Assembly (NCBI RefSeq): GCF_902459465.1
Contig: NC_047082.1
Location: 7,667,407 to 7,731,406 of the forward strand
Origin: Asterias rubens
Lineage: Eukaryota; Echinodermata; Asteroidea; Forcipulatida; Asteriidae
Direction: 5' to 3'
DNA length: 64,000 nt
The first letter of the stretch is position 1, and each line of letters starts with the position of its first letter. Under the pieces are notes generated by a model. It was not told where the DNA came from. It saw only the letters and a program-made list of their open reading frames with translations, and searched no databases. Below, one piece after another: positions 1 to 12,600 of the stretch. The position numbers and the translations under genes were made by a program.

Positions 1-361
1 AACTCGTTGATATGACACACTGCCCCCCCCCCCCCCACCATTGCCCCCGTCAAATGAACATCAAGTGAGCAGTGAGTCATGAGACGCAATTATGACTGGT
101 GACCACAAGGTCCACAGGGTGACCACAAGATCCACAGTACAAATAAACAGGATCTGGGGGTAAACGTCGACTGACAGCAGCTACTGAACAGCGAATCGTG
201 ACCGGGGAAGGGGCGCAAAGAACCCCCTGCAACTCTCGACTCCAACATCCATTAAACCCATGTTAACCATACACAACTGTCTCCTTTATGAGATCGTCTT
301 GAACCACACCTTATGTTATCCTCTTCCCCTTCGTTTAACCCCTTCAGCTACACCCCATTGA
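1..361. other. Gene-free left edge
   Basis: I see no convincing gene here. There is a cytosine run near 25-37 and a short direct repeat of the type gaccacaag-tccacag near 100-140. It ends in a pyrimidine-rich stretch (about 275-350) that could precede a splice acceptor for the coding-like segment that follows. Confidence 0.4.
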
Positions 362-786
362 AGGAACATCTTATGCACCTGTATCCACTCTAATTGTGAC
401 CATAAACAATACAGGCTCGAAAATGGGGTGGGTAAACCACAATTGCACGTGGTCCTTGGATGCGGAGGGAAGTCGCTCATCTATCCCTTCTTCCGCGGTC
501 TGAAAGAGGATGGGAGTTTGATGAAGGAGAACCTAAGAAACAGATTAGGAGAAGGGGACACAAACAACTGCATTGACGTCAATGTTACAACCACAAGGCT
601 GGGCTAGATTTAAGGGGTGCTTTGGATCAGTTTGAAGGGAACAGGGCTTGGTTTCGATTGGGGGAGCTGAAGGGACCTCCTGTAAAAATGGTGCAGCAAA
701 CTTTGAAATCTGAACAGTTTATTTCAATGGAGTCTTCAGCTTCATCATCAATGAAACTGTATCGAGATTATCCATCAGGACGTTGA
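362..786 (+). CDS. Possible 3' coding tail or decayed gene fragment (two overlapping open frames)
   Basis: Two plus-strand frames look coding although neither is long. The first is open from 362 to a TAG at 605-607 and includes the residues KPQLHVVLGCGGKSLIYPFF. The second is open from 577 to a TGA at 784-786 and ends in SSMKLYRDYPSGR. The first stop lies inside the second frame, so this could be one reading frame broken by a frameshift, two alternative last exons, or chance. An AATAAA lies six bases after the second stop. I do not recognise the protein. If real, the gene would enter from left of the window on the plus strand. A processed pseudogene or a mobile-element tail is equally possible. 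Confidence 0.22.
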
Positions 787-791
787 GTGTC

Positions 792-797
792 AATAAA
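792..797 (+). terminator. Candidate polyadenylation signal AATAAA
   Basis: A canonical AATAAA follows the second open frame of the possible coding tail by six bases. In this AT-rich DNA the hexamer is common, so it counts only if the upstream segment is shown to be transcribed. Confidence 0.25.
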
Positions 798-3403
798 GAA
801 AACTATTAATTGTCTGGCACTGTTATACACAAATAAAAGCCACAAAACTAACAGTTTACCGTTTGTGTACGAGGCTTTTTTGAGTTATAACGGTAAAACA
901 AAATTAGAGAATGTTTGAAAGCATTTTGAGTTTTGACGTTAAAACAGAGAATGTTTGTGCACAAAACATTTTGAGAAATGACTTTGTAACAAAATACATT
1001 TGTAAACAATCCTAGTGCAAGAGTGTCCGGACATGGAAAGGCACTGGTGGTGCGAGGTTGACGAACAAAAAGTGAGATTTGCCGGTTTGCATTGACGCAA
1101 CTGATGTGCACTGTTTTAGAACCAGCAGAGACCCTGAATAATATCCATCGTAGGAAACAAAACACACCAAGTTGGCACATGCACTCGTTGCTACATTACC
1201 GAACACCATAAAATCGTTCATTAACATAAAGCAATTGGAACCAATTAAAAAGGTAATAGACATGAACAGTTTCAAAATTACGGATTAACCCATTGATTGT
1301 AAAATTGAAAGAGGACCCGCCTTTATATAATTGAACCGATGACGCCAGATTATGTCAGAGTTTGGCAGAAGTTTCCCTACGGTTTTGACAGCAAGGGTTT
1401 CACATCACAGGCAAAGGTTCAAGGCTATCTTGTCATCATACACACACAAACTTAGAAAGAGTTAGGGTTTATAAACGATGACCTGACTGATCTTTTACGT
1501 CAAAGTACAACTTTGGCTAGTCTTGGTTCCAAGTCCTTAGCAATGATTATTTCCCAGCAGCCTCGTGCGCCGTACCGCCAGCCGACTTTGCGAAGCACGC
1601 CGTATCGCTCCCTAGCTTCTTTGCGTGAGTCTATATGGTTCGATCATAGAGAAAGGCGATTTCCAGCTTCCAGGCAGTCGTCAACCAAAATGAATTTAAA
1701 AAAAAAGCGGGTTATCACATTACGTTTATGAAATAGTGTCGTCTTGGACCAAGACTAAACTTGGGCCAGTCAGTCGTCAATCGCCAGCACATTGTCATCA
1801 TTTGAGTATTGCCTTGACAGCGCCAATAATAGGTCCCTTGATTGCAAGAGTGGATTGGTAGAAACTCCCTTCTACCCCTCCTACATAGATCAGACAAGAG
1901 AGACCCTCATATCCCAAGTACTGATTGATGAGCCCATCACTGACAAAATGAGTTTGACAGGTTTTGTCAAATGTAACATCGCCATGTGACTGCATGACAT
2001 CCTCACCGGTTAGAATGATTCATGTACAATGCCTGCAGGAACTTGTCATTCAACAGCCGTCAAGTCGTCTACTATCATTATGGCAATAGAGTGTCACGGG
2101 GAACTACATGTACAATGTACATTTATATCTATCGTTGTCAAAGTCTTTAAGGGCACCTGTAAATATTTCATCACAAGAGGGCGCTCTACAGGCTAGGCAG
2201 TGCACACTTTAATGCACTGACATGATGGGCTGTTTGGCTCAGTGCTTTATGTCCATGCATTTGCACCTCTGTGGATCCTTGAACGAGCCCAGATTAGAGC
2301 CTTTTTCAACCCTCGCGGCGACTGTGCCACGCTCACCATTTTGGTGGTCAATAGGTTTACGTGTAAACGCGGCGTCGCCTAAAATGCGCACATCACTGAA
2401 TAAGACATGTTGACATTGACCACCAAAATGGCGCATCCAAGATTATTCTGATGGTGCCGTCAGGTGCATTGGGTCAATAGGGGTCTTCCCTCCAACATTT
2501 CAAACAGAAATTTCTTCATTATCCCATCAACAAAAATTTGGTGCGATGTTTCCATTAGGATGCAAAATATTGAGGAACTATCCGCAAATGTTTTGACAAT
2601 GTTTCTAGTAAGAAACTCTGAATGTTGTTATGATTTCAAGCACATCACAAGCAAATAAAGCAGACAAAAAAAGCACCTTCAAGAAAACACTCTATGAGTG
2701 TAGTATTATTAACAAAACTTTACATGAATAGCCATTCAACACAGCCTGGTAACTTCCTCTCTCCACTCAACATTGTACACTTTAACCATAGAGCAAGGAC
2801 CAGTGCTTTAAGCAACCAATACAATAGTCAGTCACACTCGGAAGCAAATGAGTATTGGCTACACTGTTCAAAAATAAACACTAGATGGCGACAAACATCA
2901 ACACTAACCAAAAATGGGCAGTGCACATCATCTCTTTTTGTTAGTGCATAAGAATGCAAGTGGTGTTCCCAATAACATTAAAACAGTGCGTGAAATATTC
3001 TTGCTCAAAGCTCTCTATTTCTCATTTGAAATCATGTGAGATGTGACGGGGCATGCAACAATCCTCCATTTGTCCATGTTGGAAAATTTGGCACAAAAAA
3101 TTGAACATGAAAATGAGAAACATCAACAAGCAGATGATTGAAATGTTTACATTTGTGATGCTGTGAGAAATGTGTAGTTCTTGATGCTTTCCTTAAACAC
3201 TCAGAAAGCTATGCAGCTCATATAAATAGATGACCATTCTTTGTAATCAACAAAGATAAGCATCAGTGTTTCATGGAAGTTCGTCTAAGAAATTTCTTGA
3301 TATTGTAAGAAAACCGGATCTCATTTTGACTCTCAGATAAAAGAATTCAGTTCATCCCTATTTCAGTTTGACCATCATCGGTCGTTCTCTTTACTTCAAT
3401 CTT
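798..3403. other. Gene-free flank
   Basis: No supported gene. The short open frames here have no recognisable domains or splice context. Repeat-like material includes an inverted pair of the kind tttggtggtcaat ... gaccaccaaaat near 2339-2430. A segment near 2520-2575 (ttccattaggatg) resembles one near 25660-25690. The left part would be the distal 3' flank of the outer minus-strand gene. Confidence 0.4.
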
Positions 3404-3545
3404 TCTTCGGCTGTATCCGAATTGGCATCTACATCTACGGCTACAGCTGTTACTAAGGGTGTTGCTAAGGACGTCCTGTATTTCATTGCATGACGACGTG
3501 GAAATCTAGCTGTAGCCGCCAATTCCGAGGCGGACTTCCATAGAT
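3404..3545. repeat. Imperfect inverted repeat rich in ggctacagct
   Basis: The arm containing cgaattggc and ggctacagct (about 3404-3450) is mirrored by agctgtagccgccaattccg (about 3508-3527). The repeat lies just downstream of the stop codon of the outer minus-strand gene, so it is probably in its 3' UTR or immediate flank. It looks like an interspersed foldback element rather than coding sequence. Confidence 0.45.
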
Positions 3546-3630
3546 ATATCTTGACTGGAGGCGCTAAGCAAAACATCTTATTTCATCACAGAGGGAAACG
3601 ATTTCAGTTGAGCAGAGTACAGATCCTCTG

Positions 3631-6600
3631 TCATTGGTTTTCTTGTTTAGATCTTTTCTTGATCCGTTTAGTTCTTTCGTATCGGATAGTATCACTTTCT
3701 AATGCAGCAAGTTCAGTCAATCTTTGTTGAAAGGACGGGGAAGCACTATGGACTGGGTCAATATAGGGATATCTGCCATCTAGAAAGTAAACAGAAAACA
3801 CAAAATTGAATTTTATAATGTAATATTTTGAAAAACTTACAACTATATTCATAGGTAAAGTATGCTAAGGTAAAGGTCATTACTGGGGAAAAAAAGGATT
3901 TGAATCTCTGATCATAATTTTAGGAAGTAAAATAAATTCTTCTCTAGATAACAGCCTCCTGGATTTAAGACATTACAATGTATTCATGAACAGTTACAAC
4001 TATATTCGTAAGTAAAAAGTCATTGCTGACAAAAAGGTCTGAAACTTGAATCAACATTTTAGGAAGTAGGCCTACAGTGTATTGAAAGGATGGCAATTCT
4101 TCTTAAGATAACAGCCTCCTGGATTTAAGACATTACAATGTATTCATGAACAGTTACAACTATATTCATAAGTAAAAATTCATTGCTGACAAAAAGGTCT
4201 GAAACTCGGATCAAAATTTTAGGAAGTAGGCCTACAGTGTATTGAAAGGATGGCAATTCTTCTTAAGATAACAGCCTCCTGGATTTAAGACATTACAATG
4301 TATTCATGAACAGTTACAACTATATTCATAAGTAAAAATTCATTGCTGACAAAAAGGTCTGAAACTCGGATCAACATTTTAGGAAGTAGGCCTACAGTGT
4401 ATTGAAAGGATGGTAATTCTTTTTAAGATAACAGCCTCCTGGATTTAAGACATTACAATGTATTCATGAACAGTTACAACTATATTCATAAGTAAAAATT
4501 CATTGCTGACAAAAAGGTCTGAAACTCGGATCAAAATTTTAGGAAGTAGGCCTACAGTGTATTGAAAGGATGGCAATTCTTCTTTAGATAACAGCCTCCT
4601 GGATTTATGATCTCAAAGAGCTTTTGGAAACAGTATCCTCAGCACTTGAGACAAAGATCAAAGAGCAGGATTTCTTTGATCTTAAGAAAGTAACATTTAA
4701 TTTTGTTTATCGGGAAACTATCTGACCTCATTGATTACCAAAATACCACAAAGTGCTTTGCACAATTATTATTTTAAAAATAATTTTCAAAGGTCCATCC
4801 TACAGATGTCAACTAGAAATGTGACAAGTACATGTAAAGCATTATTTCAGAAATTCAAAAAGCAATCATGAAACAATAAAACGAGTTTTTGAATAGTAGT
4901 ATGCGAAATTGATGAAACAATGTTTACAGACCAATATAATAAATTCACAAAGATAAACACATTGTAGATAGTGTCATGTTACAAAAGGAAAATGGCACAA
5001 GTTCATACACAAGAAAGATGGAAGAAAGAAGAATATAATATTAGAAATGAGTATTAAATTGAGACACAATTTATAGTATACCCTGAATGGTTTGATATTT
5101 GTTAAGTATAGACATAGAGCACAGTATTTACAGTGCAATATACAAAATACACCAAGACAATACAGGTTGCCAAACATTGTTATGTTGTAAGGCAAAATGG
5201 CACAAGACAAATTATAATATAAAATGTGGGCTAAAGGAGAACGAATTTATTATCAATAGACAACAAGAAGTTAATATTTTTATTATTGTGAGGCCGATAA
5301 CATAATGCAGAGGGTTGCCAAACATGCTATGTTGTAAGGCAAAATGGCACAAGAAAAATACAATAAAACGTGGGCCAAATTAGTATCAAAAGACAACAAC
5401 AAAATTAATAATTATTGTGAGGCCGATAACATAATGCAGAGGGTACAATAAGAAAAATACACCAAGATAAATACAGCAAGGTTAAAAGACAGCAATATAA
5501 AAAATAATCAAAACACAGGGGTATTCATTACAAATCAAGTGTTCCACAAACTTGTTACATTTGCAAATCACACTGTGGAATAGTTTGTCAAACAGTATTA
5601 TAAAGGGATCGCATGTCACAAGAAAAATTGGCAAAATTATGGAGAAAGGAAAGAAGAAAGTAAAACCATTAAAAAATAGAATTATTGATAAAAGGAAATG
5701 GTAAAGTAACTACACGGGTAGGAGGGGGAAAAGTCTGATCCCTTATTGAGATCGGTATTGATAGGTGTTAATAGACACTGGGAACAAGACAGATATGAAT
5801 GATGGAGGTATATGAGTGAACCGACCTGTGGATTGAGAGAGTTACAACAACTTACAATTAGAAGCAATATTAGGTCCAAAAAGCGCATGAGAACACACAG
5901 GGTGCCAGACCAGACTGCACAGCTAGCCGTTTGGACAACCTGACCGAAGAAACCTAGGGTCGATTTTACAAAGATACTCTCAACTTTGGACTAGTCCTAG
6001 GAGTTAGTTAAAACTTAAGGCTAGTTAAGTAACTTGTCCTAACTCGAGATAAGACTAGTCTTTACTCTTTGTGAAATCCACCCTAGGTCCCTCCATGTCG
6101 CAACTCCTACGATTCACTCAAGAATGGGAAATTACTTTTACTTCAACAGAAAAACTTACTCTTATTCTTGTCATTTCCGGTTAAAGGTAACACCGTACTA
6201 CCCCTGGTTTTACTCCTCTGCGTTGGTGACCTTGTACTACGGTCACGACCTCTGAACCCAACACTTTGACCCCTAAGAGCTGCAGAGGACGGTGTGGCTG
6301 CTACCGTCAGTGTACCCATACTAGAGAGGACATCCTTGTTGGATGCGGTCCGGTAAGATCCGCTGCTAGTGGTGCTCTGATCGGCAGCGGCAGTACGAGT
6401 TGCATTGGTGCTTTTGCCGGTAAGGCGGAAGCCGTTACGACGGATGTCCATCGCTGATGGACTTGTTTCTTCTGGCAAGACTGAGGAAAAAAGGTAGGAT
6501 AGTAATCAGTAAATTCAAACCGTCATTATTGATGGTAATACGTTAGCAACCACTCTATACAAATGAACATATATATTCATAAAAACACACAAAGTTGTTA

Positions 6601-9600
6601 TTGGTTCGAATGTTTGTAATCACACTCAGACTACCCACTTGACGAGTGGACGACTGGATCACTGGCCAGAGTCAATTTTTTTTTAGCCCTTTGCCAATAA
6701 CACAACAACAACAAAAAAGGTAAAAGATTACCCTGCAAAAAGACAAAAACCATTTAATAATTAGTTTACGTATATACCAACAATTTTTACTAGATTAATA
6801 ATTGATCTGATGCAATACACACTTCACTTTTTAGTGAAAACTGTTAAGGTGCTTTTTAAAAAAGTAAAAATGTACACGAACAGTTGGGGGAATTTATGAC
6901 TTCATTTTCTTGAGCTGCGTTTGTAGCAAGAATTTGTTTTTAATTTATAATAATCCAAACAGTAGGTTGCAAACTGAATTTAAAGATATTGTGATGTACA
7001 TACATGTACATAATAATAGTGGATTCTTTAGCTCTTATATTTGTCTCTCAGTGATGCTCATGACGCTAATTAATTATATGTCCAGTAATTTTCCGCTACG
7101 TTTTGACATATGAGACCTATTCCTTTACGTAGCACCATGTAATGGTTTACTACATGTAGGTGATGGGGCGCAATATACTGCCGATCAAACCAGGTACACC
7201 TGGGTGAATGCCTTCTCTTTACAAGTTCATTTACCCAATACACAGGACTTACACCTTTAAACAGAAAAAAACACAACCTTCTGAAGATAAATTAATGAAT
7301 GGAAAATCTGATTATGTGAGTAGTGCAAGATCACAGCAACATGTAATAAAACCACGTCCAACGGCAAACCTTTCTTGGTGAGTTTTTTTTGCAAAGAGAC
7401 GATTCATACCTGTTGATAATTGCAAAGTTTGAATTGGATTTAAGTGTGCTGAGTGCATGTAGGTGGCAGGTGGGACATGAAGCCCCAGTCTGCGAAGGGT
7501 CAGACCTGTTTGGAACAAAGTTATTGTGAAACATTGAGAAACAAAGCATTGTGTTTAATCAATAGACCTCTTGCAAGTGACGTCACACCCTCAAAAAGTC
7601 CCCTCATTGGGGTAAAAAAGCGCCTTCTCTGGGGTCAAAGGAGGCAGCAAAAACAAACACGTTGTCAAAATAAAACAAATAGATTTTGAGAAGGCATAAC
7701 ACTCATGCATATGTGACAATAATGTGTGGTGTAAAGCGTGGAAGGGCAAGGCCACTCCATTTTGCAAAGGGTACTTGCATTTGAAAAAACTGAAAGTCTA
7801 TGGGAAACTTTTGAAGGGGCGTCAAGGCCAAGACCAGGGGCAAAATATACCGGTCAACAGAGACCTGGACAAGGGGAGACTTTGGGGCGCTCCCTTTTCT
7901 CAGTTCTCGCCAGTAGTGCTCAGAGCCACAAAAAACACAGCACTGTATGCTTTGTTTTTGAAAGGACAAGGGCACCCCAATAGGAAAAACCTACCAGAGC
8001 ATTTCAAGGGCACAAAGCCAATGACTAAGGGCCATGTCACACGAGGTAGTTTACAGGCAATCAGTTTCAGGCAATCTTCAAGAAGAGAATCCATTCTCAT
8101 TTGAATGTTCACATAATTTTCTTGGGAATCGTAAGACATTGTTCGAAAAAATTACTCATACGCTACCAAAGTGGTCCTGTAGCGTGCACTGCAGTTGGTT
8201 GCCTCCAAGTTGCTTGTAAAAGTTACCTCATGTGACAAGGCCCTAAGGGGCATGAAGGCAATCGTCTTCATTACCTCTGTGAGCTATCAGGCTTGAAAAA
8301 GAACCATTATGTCTGCTGCCGCCAGCATCACAAAAGTCTCCCATAGAGAAGTTTATTTAAACATAAAAATGTTTTAGTTTCTGGTTCTAATTTACCTTTG
8401 GAATCTAATCTACTCGGCTGAGGTGGCGCTTCCCCGTGTGTCCTCTTCTCTCGTTCTCGTTCTAGTTTCCTCTCCAGTAGACGGTAACTGTTTTCTGTTG
8501 AGGGTACAGGTCTGTTGTTGTTGGTGATACTCTCCTGCTGGGATGAGCTGAAACTACCGCTGGCATTCAGGTCCTGGCCAGTATTGTAGGGCGAGTTGGA
8601 GGAACTGTCAATTCAATTGAAAAAAGTACAGATGTTTACTTCGCATAAAATGCACTGGGAAAAGTTTGGGCCCAATTTCATGGCTCTGCTTGACTCCTAG
8701 AACTAAGACATTCGTACCCCTATTGTCTCTTCGTGGAGATGATGGTGGAACAAACCTCCTCGTTCTAGGAGTAGGCTCTGCTTACCACTGAATTCAGCAC
8801 TTACAATCTTTATTCTCCGCTTGGTGTGCAAGCGCAAAATTTCTGCGCTAGATGTGTAAGTGCCAGCCAGAGTTAATTATTAATTGACAAATCAATTAGT
8901 ATTAACCCTCAAAGCATTCAACAAATTAGTTCATAAAGTAGGAACATTTCACCAATTAAAAAACTGGTCTAGTTAAGTTTGGCTGGAAATGGCTCTGACA
9001 AAAACCATTTTCTACATAATATTATTGAAACCGAAATGTTGTACTTGACGGATTAACAGTTTCAAGTGTCATGATAGGCAGCACGCTACAATGTAGATCA
9101 TTTATTCGTTGATGAACACCTGGTCATAACTCAGCTTGTTCTCTCATGTAATTTTTTCACCTGAAACATATGCCTGGTTCTCATAAATCATATTCATATT
9201 AGACTGATCTAAATTAAGTTGTTGATAAATTACGAACGGTGCTTTCTGGATCGTCTGACTCATCACAAAGTGCAATGGTCTTTTGGATGGATGGTCCCAT
9301 CACCGGCTTAAAAGATGACAGGTTTTTGGGATGGGATATAAATAGAAGGGCTCTTGCCCCATGCACAAGCTGGCATGTTGGGCCGATACGTATCAACTGC
9401 ATGCCGATATACGCACATTTTGGCGGATACGCAAAAAAACAACAGTATTTTATTTATTAAATAATTATATTTTCACAAACAAAATACCATTTAGAATGAT
9501 CCAGAATAGCATAGTGGGGCTTTTTAAACCAAGATAAACACAAAGTAGAAAACATTCTAAAGACCTTAAGCTTGTTTCAATTCAACGCACTGTAACCAAA

Positions 9601-12600
9601 CTTCCAACATTTAGGTCCAGACTGCCCCCAACCCCCTCCCCACCTCCCACTTCTAAAAAATCCTGGGGGAAACCCTGATATATAGGGTTGGGGACAGGGT
9701 TTGACGATGGGTTACTTACGGTACTCTAGTACACGTCATGTAACAAGAATTGTACAAACAGACTACACATGTGACAAAACAAAGTATATCGTGTAAAGAT
9801 AAAACTACATACGTTCACAAACTTATCATGGCAAGAAAATTATCATAAAAGACTATTGACATATATACCTACACTGTAGAGCCTTTGCGCTTACAACAAT
9901 CAAGATGGCTACCCATCATCCTTAACGGAACGGTAAATTCAACGCTAGCCCACAATGCCCCTGTATTGACACTGACGGTGAGGCTATCACGCCGGTTTGT
10001 TTGCCAAGTAAATATTGTTTTTTTTCTTGCAATGAATAAACATCGGACAAATGACAACATGAATGATGATTTTTCAATGAAGCCTGGATTCGGATCAATG
10101 AAAACAGAAGTAGGGCCTTCATGTGGTATGGTATTGTTCACAATCACTATGACAACGTACAACAACCAATTGATTTGTACCAGCAGATGAGTAGATAGAC
10201 AAGAGCTGTCACGACCCATTCCAAAAAACATCATGAAAGGATTCTAGCTTGAATAGTGTTCAATGTTTCTTTTGCAATCCATTCCCCATTTTTAACCTTT
10301 TGATTTTACAAAAACCTGAATGTTTTACTTATCTGAGCCTAATTTCACAGAACTGCTTAAATATTCCACTCCAAGTTGTTTACGACTGGTTTCCCGATCG
10401 TTTTTGAAACACTAGGACAATCCCTATGCTAGGACTTAACTGTTCTTAGCGTCCTATCACTTTTAAAGACAACAATTTTACTATCACGCTCCTCTTAAAA
10501 TCACGGTTAAACAAAAACGTAGAAACACGTGTAGAATTTTTTTGTCTTTTTACCAGGCTTGGCATTACACGGACGTCCTGATTATGGCCTCTGTTGACAC
10601 GATCTTGGCCCTAGTCCCCCATCAAAAGTGTCCCTTAGAGTTAAAACTTCTCCGAAGGAAGTGCCCCATAAATGAAAATAGCCTTGCCTCTCAAAGATGA
10701 AATGCCAGGCCTATTTTACTGGTTTCAGTAAATTTTGAAAAAAGTCTTCATGGTAACAACATCATAGAGCAAGGAACAGGTAACAACAATATTACTGCAC
10801 TTGTAAGAAATGACAAAGATATTTATTAAGATGATTGACGATCTCATTCTTCAATAAGACATACCTGCACTTTGACCTCTGTCTGTCCCGATGTAGAGAA
10901 TTCTTATACTGCGCCTCGATAGCTTCCAAACACCACAATTGTTTAATTACAGGTAATTTAAGGGTCATGCTGATAAAGTAAAGGAGGAGTTCACAAAGAT
11001 CTTCATCTCAACACTTTTTATAGTTCAGAAAGGCTTTAGTAAAGTTCCTTTTTCAGAAACACTTGATGCCTAAATTGTCTGCATTTAGTTCCTCCTTTAG
11101 TTGAATGTCACTGCAACAAGACTTGTGAAGATTTCAAGATCCATTGATGCAAGTGTCTGACCAAACGTTGATGGTGAATGCAGACATTTCGAGTGTCACA
11201 CTCTGACTCAACAAGAAAACTAGCTGCAGAAATCAATAAACTGTCGCGGTTGTACAATGCGTCGTGAGGTATTGTATGATGGCTAAGTAACAAACAACAC
11301 GTCCACAAAAATAACAAATTATTTATGGATTCTTACAGTGCAGCCTCAATCCAAGTCCAAAAATAAAAACTCTCTAACCATTTCATGGGCGATCCTCCAT
11401 GCATTCAACCACCAAGTTTTATGTTGCTGTCGTGCTCCCAGGTCCATCAAGGCAACATTAACAGCCTCCTCAACTACACTACACATGTGTGAGTGGTTTA
11501 TGAATGCACTATGCCCTCTTTGATTTAGATACATGAATTAGTCTCAATGGTCTATAACTCAGACGGCTGCAGTCTCTGACACTCCACTGCACACTTAAGC
11601 TTGGATGGCGTGCCGAGTAACCACCACAGACTGCAAGTTCACAGCAAATATTTGACACTTAGTTGAAATGCCAAAATGGAAGACACATTCGAGGAGTATT
11701 CAGTTTGTGTGTTTCACTCATGATCACCACACTGCTGTTTTGATTCAATTAATGTAGGAATTCCGCACTGCGCACACACTGCATTGTTAAATACCGATGC
11801 TAGTGTAAATCACGAACAGTAATTTGCTTCTCCAGTTCTGTGTCAATAGCAGCACCTCATGGGCACTTAATTTGACGACACACTTCAAAAGATCTTGTGC
11901 ACTTTGCAATTACACTGCCGATCCTTATGTAAACTCATGCATAAGAATAATGCGTGGCCTCAAACATCAGTGGAGAGGTGCACAACACCATTGATCAGTA
12001 ATGCATTCCTTGTTGCTAACAATTGCAAGTCTATTTTCTCACTGATGTCAAAAGTTTGCCTATGAAAAACCTGATAGAGCTTGCAGTCATTCCTACATAA
12101 TTATGTTCTTATCTACAGTGCAGCTAGCTGGGCATTCACACCTCCACTGATGATTTTCGTGCAAATGAAGAAAGAGTAGTTTGCTGAAGTTCCGACACCT
12201 CAAATTCTTCTAAAACTAGAGCTCTTAAGATGTTGGGAATTAAGCCTCATTCTTTTCTTTAGTCACTCAAAGCTTTTCAAGGTAGAAACTTAACTTGCTA
12301 ACGAGTTAACACTTTTGCTTGACTGAAGCGGTGATGAGCAATGCATACAACTACAAAATATCAGCACATGGAGCACATAGAGAAAGGAAACTGAACAAAA
12401 CCTCCACACAGAACCAAAACCAAAATGTAATACAGCCTCAAAAAGTTCAGTCTACACATCAGTCAAACCATGAAACACACATCATACATTTGTACTCTTT
12501 ACAACATTCCATGTTTATCAACAGAGTTCCATCAAAATGCATCTGACTGTAGCAACACATACTGAAAAGTATACATATCCAACAGCACCAGTATACAATA

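Noticed and set aside
3391..3576. Minus-strand open frame after the stop of the outer gene
   Set aside because: It covers an imperfect inverted repeat and has no acceptor or start context that would join it to the gene.
7724..8104. Plus-strand open frame of 126 codons
   Set aside because: It lies in repeat-like DNA and overlaps a second frame of similar length. The peptide is Lys/Gly/Gln-rich without any motif, and the region lies in an intron of the minus-strand gene.
9869..10234. Minus-strand open frame of 121 codons
   Set aside because: No domain, no splice context, odd composition and a plus-strand frame of similar length over the same DNA. An aagatggc word at one end raises the chance of a promoter or mobile element, but not of this protein.
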